Positions 28,033-37,731 of a stretch of 64,000 nt of DNA are shown here, one piece after another. This DNA comes from VXPQ01 sp965117025 (GTDB lineage: Bacteria; Bacteroidota; Rhodothermia; Rhodothermales; VXPQ01), in NCBI GenBank assembly GCA_965117025.1, contig OZ220746.1, positions 496,001 to 560,000 on the forward strand, in the 5' to 3' direction. The position numbers were made by a program, and so were the translations under genes. The notes beneath the pieces were generated by a model. That model ran no database searches, had not been told where the DNA came from, and worked only from the letters and a program-made list of their open reading frames with translations. How positions within the stretch are numbered: the first letter of the stretch is position 1; each line of letters begins with the position of its first letter.

Positions 28033-29049
28033 TTATTCACGCCGAAAACCCGGAAGCGTTTCGGAAACGAACGCCTTCCCGGCCTGATGTTGCGCCTTGC
28101 GTTCGATCGCCAGCACGAACAGAACAAACAAACATCCGCCCAGAACGACCAGATACCACGGCATATTTATGTGTTCGATATCGGTGATTTCGTGTTCCGG
28201 ATGCCTTGCGATATAAGCGCCCATTACTACGGCAACGGCGTTGTTCGCGAAATGCACCGCAATAGCCGGCCAGATGCTTCCGGTCCGCCACACGAGATAC
28301 GCCATGAACACGCCCAGCGCCGCAAGCGGCAGAACCTGGGAGAAACGCAGATGATACAGGGCGAAAACAATCCCCGAAAACAGGATGCCCCCCACTGCCC
28401 CAAGACTCCGCTCGGCCTGACGCTGTACATAGCCCCGGAACAACAGCTCCTCGCACAGGGCCGGCGTAAGCGCCAGCACGATCAGGTGAAAGGCAATGTT
28501 CGCGTCTACATGCAGCACCTGCCGGATGAGTTCCATCTGCGACGCCTCGAACTCCCGAATGGCTTCGGGAAGGGGAAGTGCTCCATTGACGGCGCCAAGC
28601 CACTGTACGACAGGCAGAAGCGCAATAAGCGCAGCCAGCGCAGGCGCCATGAAAGACGTATCGAGCCGCCGCACCCGCAGAAAAGCGAGAGGGCGACGGG
28701 TATGCATGCGCGCCAGCCACCATGCCGGCAAACACAACCCCAGCACCTGACCGATCGTATTCGCCGTAAGCAGGATGCCGGCATGCTGTTCTACAAGCAT
28801 GGACGGATCCGTCAGCAACGCATCCGTAGAAACCCCCTCTATCAGGAGAAGCACCACTACGGCAAGAGGAGTGATGATCAGCTGAAAAAGGATGAAAGCC
28901 AGAATCAGGGCGGCAAAGGTCGTCCACAGCGGTGAAAAACCGCGGCGTTCAAACAATCCGTCCAGCGGAATAGGCTGTGGCGCATCCGGTGTGGGATCCG
29001 GTTCTTCATGAGACCTATCCGGAAAAAGATGTTGGGGCGATTCATCCAT
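28033..29049 (-). CDS. CPBP-family intramembrane metalloprotease
   Basis: This 338-residue protein has about eight membrane helices. The Abi/CPBP active-site motifs are C-E-E-L-L-F-R-G (E-E-x3-R), Y-H-L-R-F, and a final H-F-A-N-N. Family members are membrane proteases related to Rce1; targets are generally unknown, though some process peptides or act in immunity to bacteriocins. The long hydrophilic N-terminus (about 40 residues, many Pro and Glu) is unusual but looks genuine. Next to cdsA, with no bacteriocin gene nearby. Confidence 0.88.
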   Translation of the reverse strand: MDESPQHLFPDRSHEEPDPTPDAPQPIPLDGLFERRGFSPLWTTFAALILAFILFQLIITPLAVVVLLLIEGVSTDALLTDPSMLVEQHAGILLTANTIGQVLGLCLPAWWLARMHTRRPLAFLRVRRLDTSFMAPALAALIALLPVVQWLGAVNGALPLPEAIREFEASQMELIRQVLHVDANIAFHLIVLALTPALCEELLFRGYVQRQAERSLGAVGGILFSGIVFALYHLRFSQVLPLAALGVFMAYLVWRTGSIWPAIAVHFANNAVAVVMGAYIARHPEHEITDIEHINMPWYLVVLGGCLFVLFVLAIERKAQHQAGKAFVSETLPGFRRE

Positions 29050-29148
29050 GATTCGTCAAAGGCAGGAAAGCAGGGTAAAACGGAACGGGCTATTGCTGCA
29101 AGGGAACCTGGGGCCTGCCAATCGTTATCTATGGCGCAACGAATGCTC

Positions 29149-29225
29149 GCGCCCGTAGCTCAGTTGGATAGAGCGTTGGATTCCGGTTCCAAAGGCCGGG
29201 GGTTCGAATCCTCCCGGGCGCGCCA
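29149..29225 (+). tRNA. tRNA-Arg (anticodon CCG)
   Basis: A full cloverleaf of 77 bases including an encoded CCA. Acceptor GCGCCCG pairs with CGGGCGC, D arm GCTC/GAGC, anticodon stem TTGGA/TCCAA with loop TTCCGGT (anticodon CCG, reading CGG), variable loop AGGCC, and T arm GGGGG/CCTCC with the TTCGAAT loop. It stands alone between divergent genes. Confidence 0.97.
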
Positions 29226-29285
29226 TTTCGCCATGCTGGCGGGGGTTGTCTAACGTCTTGGGAGGCATGGTGGGTTGCATACCCC

Positions 29286-30269
29286 CTAAAACCTCCACGT
29301 GACCGCAGCGGATATTTGCGGCGTCCGGTACGTCCCGTATCCTGTATACCCCACCCCCATATTCGTTTCGATACGGTGATTGTGGAGCCGTGCCGCAATA
29401 GCGGCGTCGAACGCCGCAAGCACATGGTTCAGCACAAGCACCGCCGATACGCGCGAGGCGCGCCGGAGTAAGGTATTGGCGTGGGCATGGTCCTCGGCGT
29501 AATCCAGAAACCGGCCCTGTACGTTCGGCTTGGAACCGTTTGCGCCGGTTCGCTCCGGATCGATAGCGTCGGTAAAATCTTCGCCGCTCTTCCACAGAGG
29601 GTAGTCCACCCATCCGGGTGCAAACTGAAAATATTTTCCGATCAGTTCGTAGTACTGCTGCTCGCCGAAATACGGGATCTCGTGCGAAAAGGCCGCCCCG
29701 GTCTCCGGATGCCACACCTCGCGCTCGACCGCGCGCATCGCATCGAAAAACTCCCGGACAAGCCGGCGATCCGCGTCCGTCCATGCATCCGGCCTCCTGA
29801 AGTCGATTCCGGCGGGCGGGGATATCACAGCGGCCCCCAGCGGCATGTCCTCGTTGCCCCCATCAAGCCAGGAAGCGTAATCGTTCAACCAGGAAGCGTA
29901 CCGCACCGGATCCCAGAACCGGTGGGCATACGCCTGATAGGCTTTTTCGCCATCACGCCCCCGATCTCTCCAGGTGAAATAGGCCACCAGTAAGCCGCCT
30001 TCTACCGCAACCGCCGCCGCGGAGCGGATCCAGTTCCGGTTGTAGGCCTGCCCCAACCCCGGCAGGATCACCGACATGCCGAATGCCAGCGGCACGCTAC
30101 GCACGGCGCCTTCCGAAGCTTGTCCCGGCATATCCTGATAAAGCATCCGGGACCGCAATTGCGCCGCCGAAATGACATCCCCGTTCGCGTCCTGCGCCGC
30201 CAACGACGCCGGCCGGGCCGCCGCAAGGATGGCGAACACCACAAGCCCTCTCAAAACAATGCGTTTCAT
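29286..30269 (-). CDS. DUF5683-like protein, exported
   Basis: The 327-residue protein has a signal peptide (about 1-25) and near residue 66 the segment I-L-P-G-L-G-Q-A-Y-N-R-N-W, followed by a membrane helix; this pattern is typical of DUF5683-type proteins of Bacteroidota. A second hydrophobic helix lies near residue 280 and the end is a short beta-rich tail. The function of the family is unknown; an envelope role is likely. It lies 7 bases downstream of the TlpA-like gene. Confidence 0.6.
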   Translation of the reverse strand: MKRIVLRGLVVFAILAAARPASLAAQDANGDVISAAQLRSRMLYQDMPGQASEGAVRSVPLAFGMSVILPGLGQAYNRNWIRSAAAVAVEGGLLVAYFTWRDRGRDGEKAYQAYAHRFWDPVRYASWLNDYASWLDGGNEDMPLGAAVISPPAGIDFRRPDAWTDADRRLVREFFDAMRAVEREVWHPETGAAFSHEIPYFGEQQYYELIGKYFQFAPGWVDYPLWKSGEDFTDAIDPERTGANGSKPNVQGRFLDYAEDHAHANTLLRRASRVSAVLVLNHVLAAFDAAIAARLHNHRIETNMGVGYTGYGTYRTPQISAAVTWRF

Positions 30270-30276
30270 AACGCCC

Positions 30277-30969
30277 TCACTCTGACGGAACGGTCTGTTT
30301 AAGCCAGGGGGCGATCATGCGCTCGAACGCCGGGGCATCCTGCGCCCCCAATACGAAATCGCGGATCACGCCATCCCGATCGATCGCATAGGTCGTCGGG
30401 CGAATCTGAAGGGTGCGCCGGAACGGATCGGAAAGGTTTTCAAGATGTTCGCCCTGGACATACCCCGCAACCGTACGCAACGGCAACTCATTATTGAAAT
30501 CAACGAGCGTCGCCCGCGATTCATCCGAAATCGTGAGTACGACCAGCCCCTCGTCCGCATAGCGGTCCTGGAGCCCGTTGAGCGCCGGTAATTCTTCGAG
30601 GCAGGGTGCGCACCAGGTAGCCCACCAGTTTAGCAGGATCACCTTGCCGCGGTAATCGGACAGACGCGTTTCTTCTTCCGAAAGCAGTTCCACGAACGCA
30701 AAATCCGGGGCCGGAGCACCCAGTTCGGTAGCCTCCAGCCGGGGTTCTCCGGAAACAACGAACCCGCTTCCCGAATCGACCCGATACGTGACATACACCA
30801 GGAGCCCGGCGGTCACAATGAGCGCCATGGACATGAGCGATCCCAGCCGCTCTACAGCGTCTGCCGGCAGCAACGTGCCCGTCTTGCGGTACAGGAATAT
30901 CAGAAAACCGGTCCCGGCAGCGATCATGCCGGCGGCAGCGAAATAGGAAAGTGCAAAATCCATGAGCAA
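30277..30969 (-). CDS. TlpA/ResA-like membrane-bound thioredoxin
   Basis: Two membrane helices (about 12-28 and 44-62) are followed by a periplasmic thioredoxin domain with the redox pair W-C120-A-P-C123. Proteins of this class reduce disulfides or help cytochrome c maturation. The fold is AhpC/TSA-like, with L-S-D-Y-R-G-K-V before the active site. An ATG at 30963 is an alternative start. It lies immediately upstream of the DUF5683-like gene. Confidence 0.87.
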   Translation of the reverse strand: MLMDFALSYFAAAGMIAAGTGFLIFLYRKTGTLLPADAVERLGSLMSMALIVTAGLLVYVTYRVDSGSGFVVSGEPRLEATELGAPAPDFAFVELLSEEETRLSDYRGKVILLNWWATWCAPCLEELPALNGLQDRYADEGLVVLTISDESRATLVDFNNELPLRTVAGYVQGEHLENLSDPFRRTLQIRPTTYAIDRDGVIRDFVLGAQDAPAFERMIAPWLKQTVPSE

Positions 30970-30987
30970 AAGCGGCGAAATGCGCCG

Positions 30988-33900
30988 TTAAAGATCAAAG
31001 TCAAAAAGAAGCCCGAAGTGCCATAACAACTCATTCCCGTACCGGACAAAGCGACGGCCGTCCACCGTCAGGAAATCCTCGTCCGGCTCGAACGTGAACG
31101 TATCCAGTCCATAGGTTGCGCTGACAAAAAACGCAGCGGGCAAAAGGTAAAAAGAACCGAGCCCGACACGCAGTTCCATACCGATGTCGCGCCGCATGTC
31201 CGCAGCCCTGGGCGCCCCCTCGCTCCAGGCAAGCGCCGCATCCGCGTAGATGCGGCCGTAGACCTTGTCGAAATAAGCGAACAGGGCCTGCTTCGACACA
31301 TGAGACCATATCGGAAAATGATAGGCCACCTGCAACCATAAGGTTTCGTTGCCTCCAAGGGAATAAAACGGATATCCTCTTGCACGCAGCAGGCCGCCTA
31401 CATAGTCGTTGTAAAAATCGTCCACCTCGGCCCCCAGAATGGTGCTGCCACGCAACCGAATCCCCAGCCCATGGCTCGCGGAAGCGGACAAACCCGGAAG
31501 CCGGAAGCCCGCCCGGGCATCCAGGGTAAGCCGGTGGTTGCGCCCCCGTTCGTACGAGGGTACGAGAACCCCGTCCTCCACGTCGAACCGCTGCAACAAG
31601 CGACCCGATTCGGCCTCGTAATGTACATCGGCGCGTATCTGTTGAGGCAGCACATCGCTGTGGCGATGGAGTTTTTTGGATTGGAACCGGGCGCCTGCCG
31701 TAAACGCGCGTCCGATAAAATACCGGGAAGCCGTACCGGGTACGAAACCCTTTTCCTCCGCGGAAAAGAACCGCTCGGTAGAAACGCGATAGGGACTGTA
31801 CCGGTATCCGGCCTCGAGCAGCAGGGCCTTGTTCACTTTGCTGCGGGCATAGATATTGCCTTCCCACAGGCTGTAGGCAATATCCACATGCGTCGTATCC
31901 GGATAACAGGCCGTACAGGGAAATTCCTCGATCCGAAGCCCGCTCTCCACATTCCGCCGGATGTTATACAGTTCGATGGAAAACTGCGGCGCCCATCGTT
32001 TCGGCAGAAACCTGAAGCCGCGGTTGTATGCGATGGTAAGGAAAGCGTCGCGCTCCATTTTCAGCAGGTTGGAGGGCGCCAGGAGGGCGCCCGCCCCCTT
32101 CGCCTTCGTGGAACCCGGACCCACCATGACCCCGCCGAAAAACGACATTTCTTCGAGCATCTCGCGCGAATTCACATACACGCCCAGTTTGGTCGTGCGC
32201 AAGAGATGCCCTCCCACGGACCGCCGTGGAACACGCGCGCCCAACGATTGCCCGCGCCGCGACACGTAATTGTCGACGCGTAACACAGGAAAAAGTCCGA
32301 TCGGAGTAAACACATTCCGGTATTTCTCCACTTCCTCTGTCGCTGCTTCTTCCGTTTCCGGCTGCGTTTCCTGGCCGGGGTTCGAATCGCCTTGGTTCCT
32401 CCGCACCCGCAACACGGTCTCCCCGTCGAACGGGCGAATATCCGTATCGTCGAACGCATCGAGCATCGCCCATTGGTCTGGAGGAACCGGCTCCGGCTCC
32501 CCTTTGCCGGTAATGGCAGGCGGGACATACACCGCCGGATCCGGAATGGACGCAGGCTGATCCAGCATGGCAATGTGGTAGCCGTCCGCATCGTACCGCG
32601 CAAACGCCATGGCGCCGTCCGGAGCCAGATGAGGCATGAACGCGCCCCCCGTTACGTTGGTCAGCGCCTCTGGAGAAGTACCGGATAAGTCTCCTTTGCC
32701 GCCCAGACGCATCCGGTAGACGTTGAAAATTCCCGACCGATCCGATGCGTAATACAACCAGGCTCCGGAGGCGTCGAACGCAGGAGAACGTTCGTCCGCA
32801 TCCGAGACAAGCACCTCCTCCGGAGTGGCGGGATTCCCATCGACCGCAACCCTGTATATATCGCGCCCGTCGCCCCGCGCAAGCGTCAGGTATATCCATG
32901 CGCCGTCCGGGTGCCAGACCGGCTCGGCGGCCTGCGTACCGTCGTCATAGTGCGTGATGCGGCGCGTTTGCCCGGTCGACACATCCAGCAGATGCAGATT
33001 GGCGCTGCCGTCAGACTGCCCCAGAAAGGCGATCTGCGAACCGTCCGGGCTGTAAGCAGGCGCTGCCGCGCGCAGGTTGCGGGTCAGCCGCTCCGTTTCT
33101 TTCGTTTCCGGATCGAACCGGTACAGATCCGAAAACAGATACCCCTCCGCATTGGTTTTCGTGCGAGCGTATACCAGATGATCCCCACCGGGATGCCAGG
33201 TTACGGACCCGCCCACGCCGGCTTTCGCTTTCTGCGTATATCCCAGTGAGCACGCAAACTGCGCACCGCTCCAATCCCGATGCCGGTGTGCCGCCGCCGT
33301 ACCGGATTGCAGGTCCAGGCCCTCCAGCCGGTACGCCTTCTCTTCTCCGGTCTTCCGATCCAGAATGTACAGGGAAGAAAGGTTATAGTGCTCGCCCTTG
33401 TTCGATACATAGGCAAGGCGACGGCCATCGGGCGAAAAACGGGGATGAAAATTGCTGAATCCTTCCGCCTCGATCAGGCGTCCTTCGACCATATGATCCC
33501 GAACGGGCCCCATGCGCTCCTCGTACTCGCGGCGGAGCGTTTCTATCCAGTCTGTATAGATGCCGGCTGCATCATGGCCTGTGGCATCCTTCAGGGCCTT
33601 CTCAATATTCCAGGTATTCCATTTTCCGAGTCCGGAAGTCAACCGGCGCAGTATGTCCTCCCCATACGTGGCGGCGAGATAGTGCGTGAACGCGAACCCC
33701 TGATTGTATACGACCTCGCGCAGCAAACTGGAATGCGAATAAAATCCCCCCATTTCGGCCAGCGTCAGTTCCTCACCGGCCAACACCCGGGTCCGCAGCA
33801 CCATATCGCGGTGGGTATCCCAGTGATCGTAGTGCATGAACGCGCGCTGGTACTGCGCCGTCCCCTCCGCCAACCAGGCCGGATTATTGAGTGTCGGCAC

Positions 33901-34521
33901 AGGATACGTAACAATCACGTCGGGATATCCGTACAATACGTCAGGCCTCTTTACGTCCTCGTAATCCAGATACTGGAAATACAGGAACGGGAACCGGAGG
34001 CCCGCCTTCATCGCCGCCTGCACCTGCACCATGTGCGTAAATTCGTGCGCGATCACATTACGCAGCCAGTTGTGGTCGCCTCGGAGCGGGGAATCCAGTG
34101 CAGGCGCCCATATCTCGATCTTGTTGTCAAAGAAGTAGGCGGCGCCGTTGGAATAATCTTCAAAATCCTTGAGCACGAAGGTTATCTTGCCGTCGGGCTC
34201 ATACCGATACAAGGAAGTGATCGGGGCATATATTTCCTCGGCAATGCGGGCAACGACCCGTGCCGTCCGGCTGCTGCCGTTATCCGCCCCGTCATGATGG
34301 AAAACCACCCTGAAATGTTCGGTTTCAAAGGTGTACCAATCCAGCGCCGGACGAGTAAAACCGTATAAATCCACGATACTTTGCGCCTGAACCGCCGGAG
34401 TCCCGCCCACAAGAGGCATACCGGCCAGCGCAACCGCAAAGAGCACCCGCGCCGACGCCAAGCGCCCGGCAACCCGGCGCCAGACTGCACGCCCCCTGCC
34501 GTATGTATGTAGCCCGGCCAT
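30988..34521 (-). CDS. Gluzincin-like peptidase / TolB propeller / beta-barrel protein
   Basis: From the ATG at 34519-34521 the protein is 1177 residues. A signal peptide ends near A-V-Q-A-Q. A zinc metallopeptidase domain follows with H159-E-F-T-H163 and a downstream acidic ligand in W-L-A-E219-G, the gluzincin arrangement. Next come WD40/TolB-type propeller blades (F-S-P-D-G-R-R-L-A, Y-S-P-D-G-S-Q-I-A and others, about 350-700), then a region of alternating residues looking like an outer-membrane beta-barrel (about 740-1177). The start follows the M6-like gene by 20 bases. The longer frame to 34647 overlaps that gene and is not needed. The peptidase call is firm; the barrel is inferred. Confidence 0.8.
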   Translation of the reverse strand: MAGLHTYGRGRAVWRRVAGRLASARVLFAVALAGMPLVGGTPAVQAQSIVDLYGFTRPALDWYTFETEHFRVVFHHDGADNGSSRTARVVARIAEEIYAPITSLYRYEPDGKITFVLKDFEDYSNGAAYFFDNKIEIWAPALDSPLRGDHNWLRNVIAHEFTHMVQVQAAMKAGLRFPFLYFQYLDYEDVKRPDVLYGYPDVIVTYPVPTLNNPAWLAEGTAQYQRAFMHYDHWDTHRDMVLRTRVLAGEELTLAEMGGFYSHSSLLREVVYNQGFAFTHYLAATYGEDILRRLTSGLGKWNTWNIEKALKDATGHDAAGIYTDWIETLRREYEERMGPVRDHMVEGRLIEAEGFSNFHPRFSPDGRRLAYVSNKGEHYNLSSLYILDRKTGEEKAYRLEGLDLQSGTAAAHRHRDWSGAQFACSLGYTQKAKAGVGGSVTWHPGGDHLVYARTKTNAEGYLFSDLYRFDPETKETERLTRNLRAAAPAYSPDGSQIAFLGQSDGSANLHLLDVSTGQTRRITHYDDGTQAAEPVWHPDGAWIYLTLARGDGRDIYRVAVDGNPATPEEVLVSDADERSPAFDASGAWLYYASDRSGIFNVYRMRLGGKGDLSGTSPEALTNVTGGAFMPHLAPDGAMAFARYDADGYHIAMLDQPASIPDPAVYVPPAITGKGEPEPVPPDQWAMLDAFDDTDIRPFDGETVLRVRRNQGDSNPGQETQPETEEAATEEVEKYRNVFTPIGLFPVLRVDNYVSRRGQSLGARVPRRSVGGHLLRTTKLGVYVNSREMLEEMSFFGGVMVGPGSTKAKGAGALLAPSNLLKMERDAFLTIAYNRGFRFLPKRWAPQFSIELYNIRRNVESGLRIEEFPCTACYPDTTHVDIAYSLWEGNIYARSKVNKALLLEAGYRYSPYRVSTERFFSAEEKGFVPGTASRYFIGRAFTAGARFQSKKLHRHSDVLPQQIRADVHYEAESGRLLQRFDVEDGVLVPSYERGRNHRLTLDARAGFRLPGLSASASHGLGIRLRGSTILGAEVDDFYNDYVGGLLRARGYPFYSLGGNETLWLQVAYHFPIWSHVSKQALFAYFDKVYGRIYADAALAWSEGAPRAADMRRDIGMELRVGLGSFYLLPAAFFVSATYGLDTFTFEPDEDFLTVDGRRFVRYGNELLWHFGLLFDFDL

Positions 34522-34541
34522 TATTTTATCGAATAACCATC

Positions 34542-37500
34542 TTATCGAATAACCGCCATCTTGATGAGTCTGGTGGCCCGGGTCCCGTCCGCCGCCTTTG
34601 CCGTGAAGCGTGCGAAATACAGGCCGCTCTGCACGTCGGCCTGCCAAACCGTTTCCGTGGGCACGCCCCCCACGATGCTGCCCATGTCCACATCGCCTAC
34701 CTGAGCGCCCCCCGCATCCAGAATCGTCACATGCACCCGGGCATCCCGGGAGGTCCGGATGCGCAAGTGCGTGATGCCGTCTTCGATCGGATTGGGCCAG
34801 TTATAGGTCTCTTTCGAATCGATCAATCCATCCGATACAAACGGATCGGCCTGCTCCTCGAGCGCTGAAAAACTGCTTTGGGCGCCGGAACCGTACAACG
34901 CCCCCCACCAGATTTCGGGGATGGGAGGCAATTGCCACGCTTTTGCAAAGCCGGTCGTAGACACGGCGATGACGCGATCGTCCAGAAGCAACGGCGTGGT
35001 ATACACAGCACCCCCCGCTTCAAGGGGGAACGGCGCTACCGTCCTGCCGCCGGGCTCGACAGCGTACAGATATCCATCCGTTCCGGCGGCAAGTATCGTC
35101 CAGCCTTCAGCCCCTTCGAACCGGAATACGAGCGGCTGCGCAGCAATGCGGGCCGGAAGCGTAACCGGAAATCCGGCTGCCAATGCCCCGGATTGCGTAA
35201 ATGCGAAGATTGTGGAATCCATCGCCGCAAGCACATCGAGCCGGTTGTCCCCATCCACATCCACGAGTACCGGGTAGTTCGAAAGCACACCCTGACCGGC
35301 CCTCCCGGTGGACGCAGCCACCGCCCGTACGTCGATCCGCCGCGTTACGCCGCCCGGCGCAAGCAGCAGCAGCTCCCCTGTTCCGGTAAGCGGAAGCACC
35401 GCCATGCTGCCGGCGCGCTCCCTGCCTATCGCCGGACTCCCGACGCCGGAAGCGGCGTCTACCGTATAGCTCCAGGCCGTGCCGTCGATTTCGACGCCCC
35501 CGGTTTCAAAGACCACAGGCGCCACGTCCCCTGCAGGACCTTGCCATGCGGCCAGCCCCAATGCTCCCCCGGACTTGCCCGGAATAACCCGGGCGCCGGA
35601 TGCAGAAGCCTGCACATGCACCCCACCCGTTTGCCCTTCAAGAAGCACATGCCATGCATCTCCGTTTCCCGCCGGTATATGCACGATTGGAGAAATCGGC
35701 CGCCCGGCGCCCGCCTCGGGAGGAATTTCCCAAACGGCCTCCGGAGTATCCAGCGAGCCTCCGAGGTCCCGTACGACAATGGCGCAGCGCTCGGCGCCGG
35801 CATCCGCCCGGCATTCGAACGTAGCCATACGGTTGTCCGGAGCCACGGCAGGGGATGCCGCCGTAGGAACACGCCCTGCCAGCACCGACCGCCCTCGGGT
35901 TGCAATGGCCACGCTATCCCGCCCGTACAGCAGCAGGTGGTCTCCCGCTTGCGATACGTTGGACCCGGCGGGAAGCGACATGAGGGCCCCGTGCAACGCC
36001 TGCAATTCCGGGACTTCTATCGGGAGGGCCCCGCCCACGGTTTCCCGCCGGTACACGAACGACATCTCTGCACCGGGCTCGGAAAATGCATCCAGCACAA
36101 TGAAGCTGGGTCCGCCGGCATTCGTCTCGCTGCCCGGATAAGTATCCGGACCGAAGCGGTTCCGGTACAATGGCGGCCCGCCGTCGGGGCCAAACGGATT
36201 CCCTTCGTAGAAAAAGTCAAAAGGCGTGCCCAAATGCCGCCGGTGTCCGAGGTGTCCGAATAAACCCTCCGACGGATAGCCAATGTCCTGCGGGCCATCC
36301 GCTTCTTCAAGATCGATAGCGCGCTCCTCCCCCACATTGACGGCATAATCCGCCAGTCCGGCCCGCAATCGCCGCTCATCCACATGCCAGATCAATATGC
36401 CCCCGTTCAACGCAATCTCCTCGTTCTCGCTATCCACGCCGCCCGGAAGCGCCCAATCGTATCCGTCCGCCCCCACTACCACGCCTCCTGTAAAGCCGGT
36501 CGTCGTCACGGTGTCGAAAAGCGAATCCCCGTTGTTCACGCGCTGTTCGACAATATGCCCGTCTTTAAGGACGCGCAGCGTAAGGCCATCCTCTTCCGGA
36601 TCCCGGTAACGGTTTTCGACCAGAAAATATTCAGCGTCCGAAACGAGCACACGCGCCGACTCGGAAGCATCCGGAAGCGAGACCGCGCGAAGCCGGACGG
36701 TCTGCGGGCCCTCCCCGGTAAGTTCCACCGGGTCCGTCCAGCCCAGAAAATATTTCGTCCATGCCATGGGCTCGGGCGGGAGAAGCCCGCTGTATGCAAA
36801 AATTCCCTGCGCATCCATCAGACCGAACGGCCCGATGGCGCTTTGCCCGTTCTCCGTATCGAACAGGTCCGGTACGCCCAGAAAATTGAAAAAACTGGCC
36901 GCCAGCAGGCCATTGATGGAAAGTTCAAGCAGGTACCGGTCTCCGCTAAAGGGATCGGTCCCGACACGGGTTTCCGTGCGCGGAACGATCATGGAGTGAT
37001 CGACAGGAAATCCGTGAAACGCCACTCCCCCGGCCCCGAGCCTGTGCAGTGTTTCCGCATCGAAAAAGATCGAGGGCAAATCTTCCGGGGTCCGGTCGAG
37101 CGGGGTACCGGAAAGCTCCGTATCCCGTCCCACGCCGGCGTGGAACAGGACCAGCGCCGTACGCCCCGGCACAAACCTGCCCATATCGAAATCGATGTCC
37201 GCCCCGGCCAACGTCCAGGCGTCATACACCAGACGCGCCAGCTTCGCCCGCTCGGTGTCGCTGTCGGCGTCGAGCCCCGTGGGCGCATAGGCTCCTATCG
37301 ACCGGGGAAGCTTCACCACGCCGGGCACAAGATGCGTGCGTACCACCGTTTTGCCATCGGAAACACGCGCCACATAATCTTCCAGAAAAGCAAGATGTGC
37401 TTCGAAGTAGGTCGCGTCATGGGGCAATGGATCGATCAGCGGCTCGATTCCATGGTACGGATCGCCTGCGAACGTACCGTCGCCGCTCGAAAAACGGGTC

Positions 37501-37649
37501 GTATCGGGTTGGAACTCGACGCGGAGCGCCACCACGTCATACGCAGGCGCTGCAGGCTTGCGGAGCGGGCCGGAATGAGTCTGCGCATGCCCCGGCGCCG
37601 ACCACCCGACCGCCGCGCAAACAAGCGCAGGCAGAAGGAAGAGCCGCAT
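34542..37649 (-). CDS. M6-family metalloprotease homologue with lost zinc site, T9SS tail
   Basis: From the ATG at 37647-37649 the 1035-residue protein has a signal peptide ending G-H-A-Q. Residues about 35-320 follow the immune inhibitor A (M6) layout: G-V-P-D-L-F-D then G-P-F-G-L-M-D and W-T-K-Y-F-L-G-W. However, where M6 enzymes have H-E-x-x-H the sequence reads A251-S-F-F-N255, so both His ligands and the catalytic Glu are missing. The rest is beta-rich, with a propeller-like middle, and ends in a degenerate T9SS-type domain (N-W-P-N-P). It is probably a non-enzymatic surface or secretion-associated protein. Read in the same direction as porV and the propeller gene. Confidence 0.75.
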   Translation of the reverse strand: MRLFLLPALVCAAVGWSAPGHAQTHSGPLRKPAAPAYDVVALRVEFQPDTTRFSSGDGTFAGDPYHGIEPLIDPLPHDATYFEAHLAFLEDYVARVSDGKTVVRTHLVPGVVKLPRSIGAYAPTGLDADSDTERAKLARLVYDAWTLAGADIDFDMGRFVPGRTALVLFHAGVGRDTELSGTPLDRTPEDLPSIFFDAETLHRLGAGGVAFHGFPVDHSMIVPRTETRVGTDPFSGDRYLLELSINGLLAASFFNFLGVPDLFDTENGQSAIGPFGLMDAQGIFAYSGLLPPEPMAWTKYFLGWTDPVELTGEGPQTVRLRAVSLPDASESARVLVSDAEYFLVENRYRDPEEDGLTLRVLKDGHIVEQRVNNGDSLFDTVTTTGFTGGVVVGADGYDWALPGGVDSENEEIALNGGILIWHVDERRLRAGLADYAVNVGEERAIDLEEADGPQDIGYPSEGLFGHLGHRRHLGTPFDFFYEGNPFGPDGGPPLYRNRFGPDTYPGSETNAGGPSFIVLDAFSEPGAEMSFVYRRETVGGALPIEVPELQALHGALMSLPAGSNVSQAGDHLLLYGRDSVAIATRGRSVLAGRVPTAASPAVAPDNRMATFECRADAGAERCAIVVRDLGGSLDTPEAVWEIPPEAGAGRPISPIVHIPAGNGDAWHVLLEGQTGGVHVQASASGARVIPGKSGGALGLAAWQGPAGDVAPVVFETGGVEIDGTAWSYTVDAASGVGSPAIGRERAGSMAVLPLTGTGELLLLAPGGVTRRIDVRAVAASTGRAGQGVLSNYPVLVDVDGDNRLDVLAAMDSTIFAFTQSGALAAGFPVTLPARIAAQPLVFRFEGAEGWTILAAGTDGYLYAVEPGGRTVAPFPLEAGGAVYTTPLLLDDRVIAVSTTGFAKAWQLPPIPEIWWGALYGSGAQSSFSALEEQADPFVSDGLIDSKETYNWPNPIEDGITHLRIRTSRDARVHVTILDAGGAQVGDVDMGSIVGGVPTETVWQADVQSGLYFARFTAKAADGTRATRLIKMAVIR

Positions 37650-37731
37650 CGCATCGCCACCGATCATGCACATCCTCGCCATATACGGCTCATGGAAAAG
37701 CAGATGCGGAAAACGCTTAATCAGAGTATAC

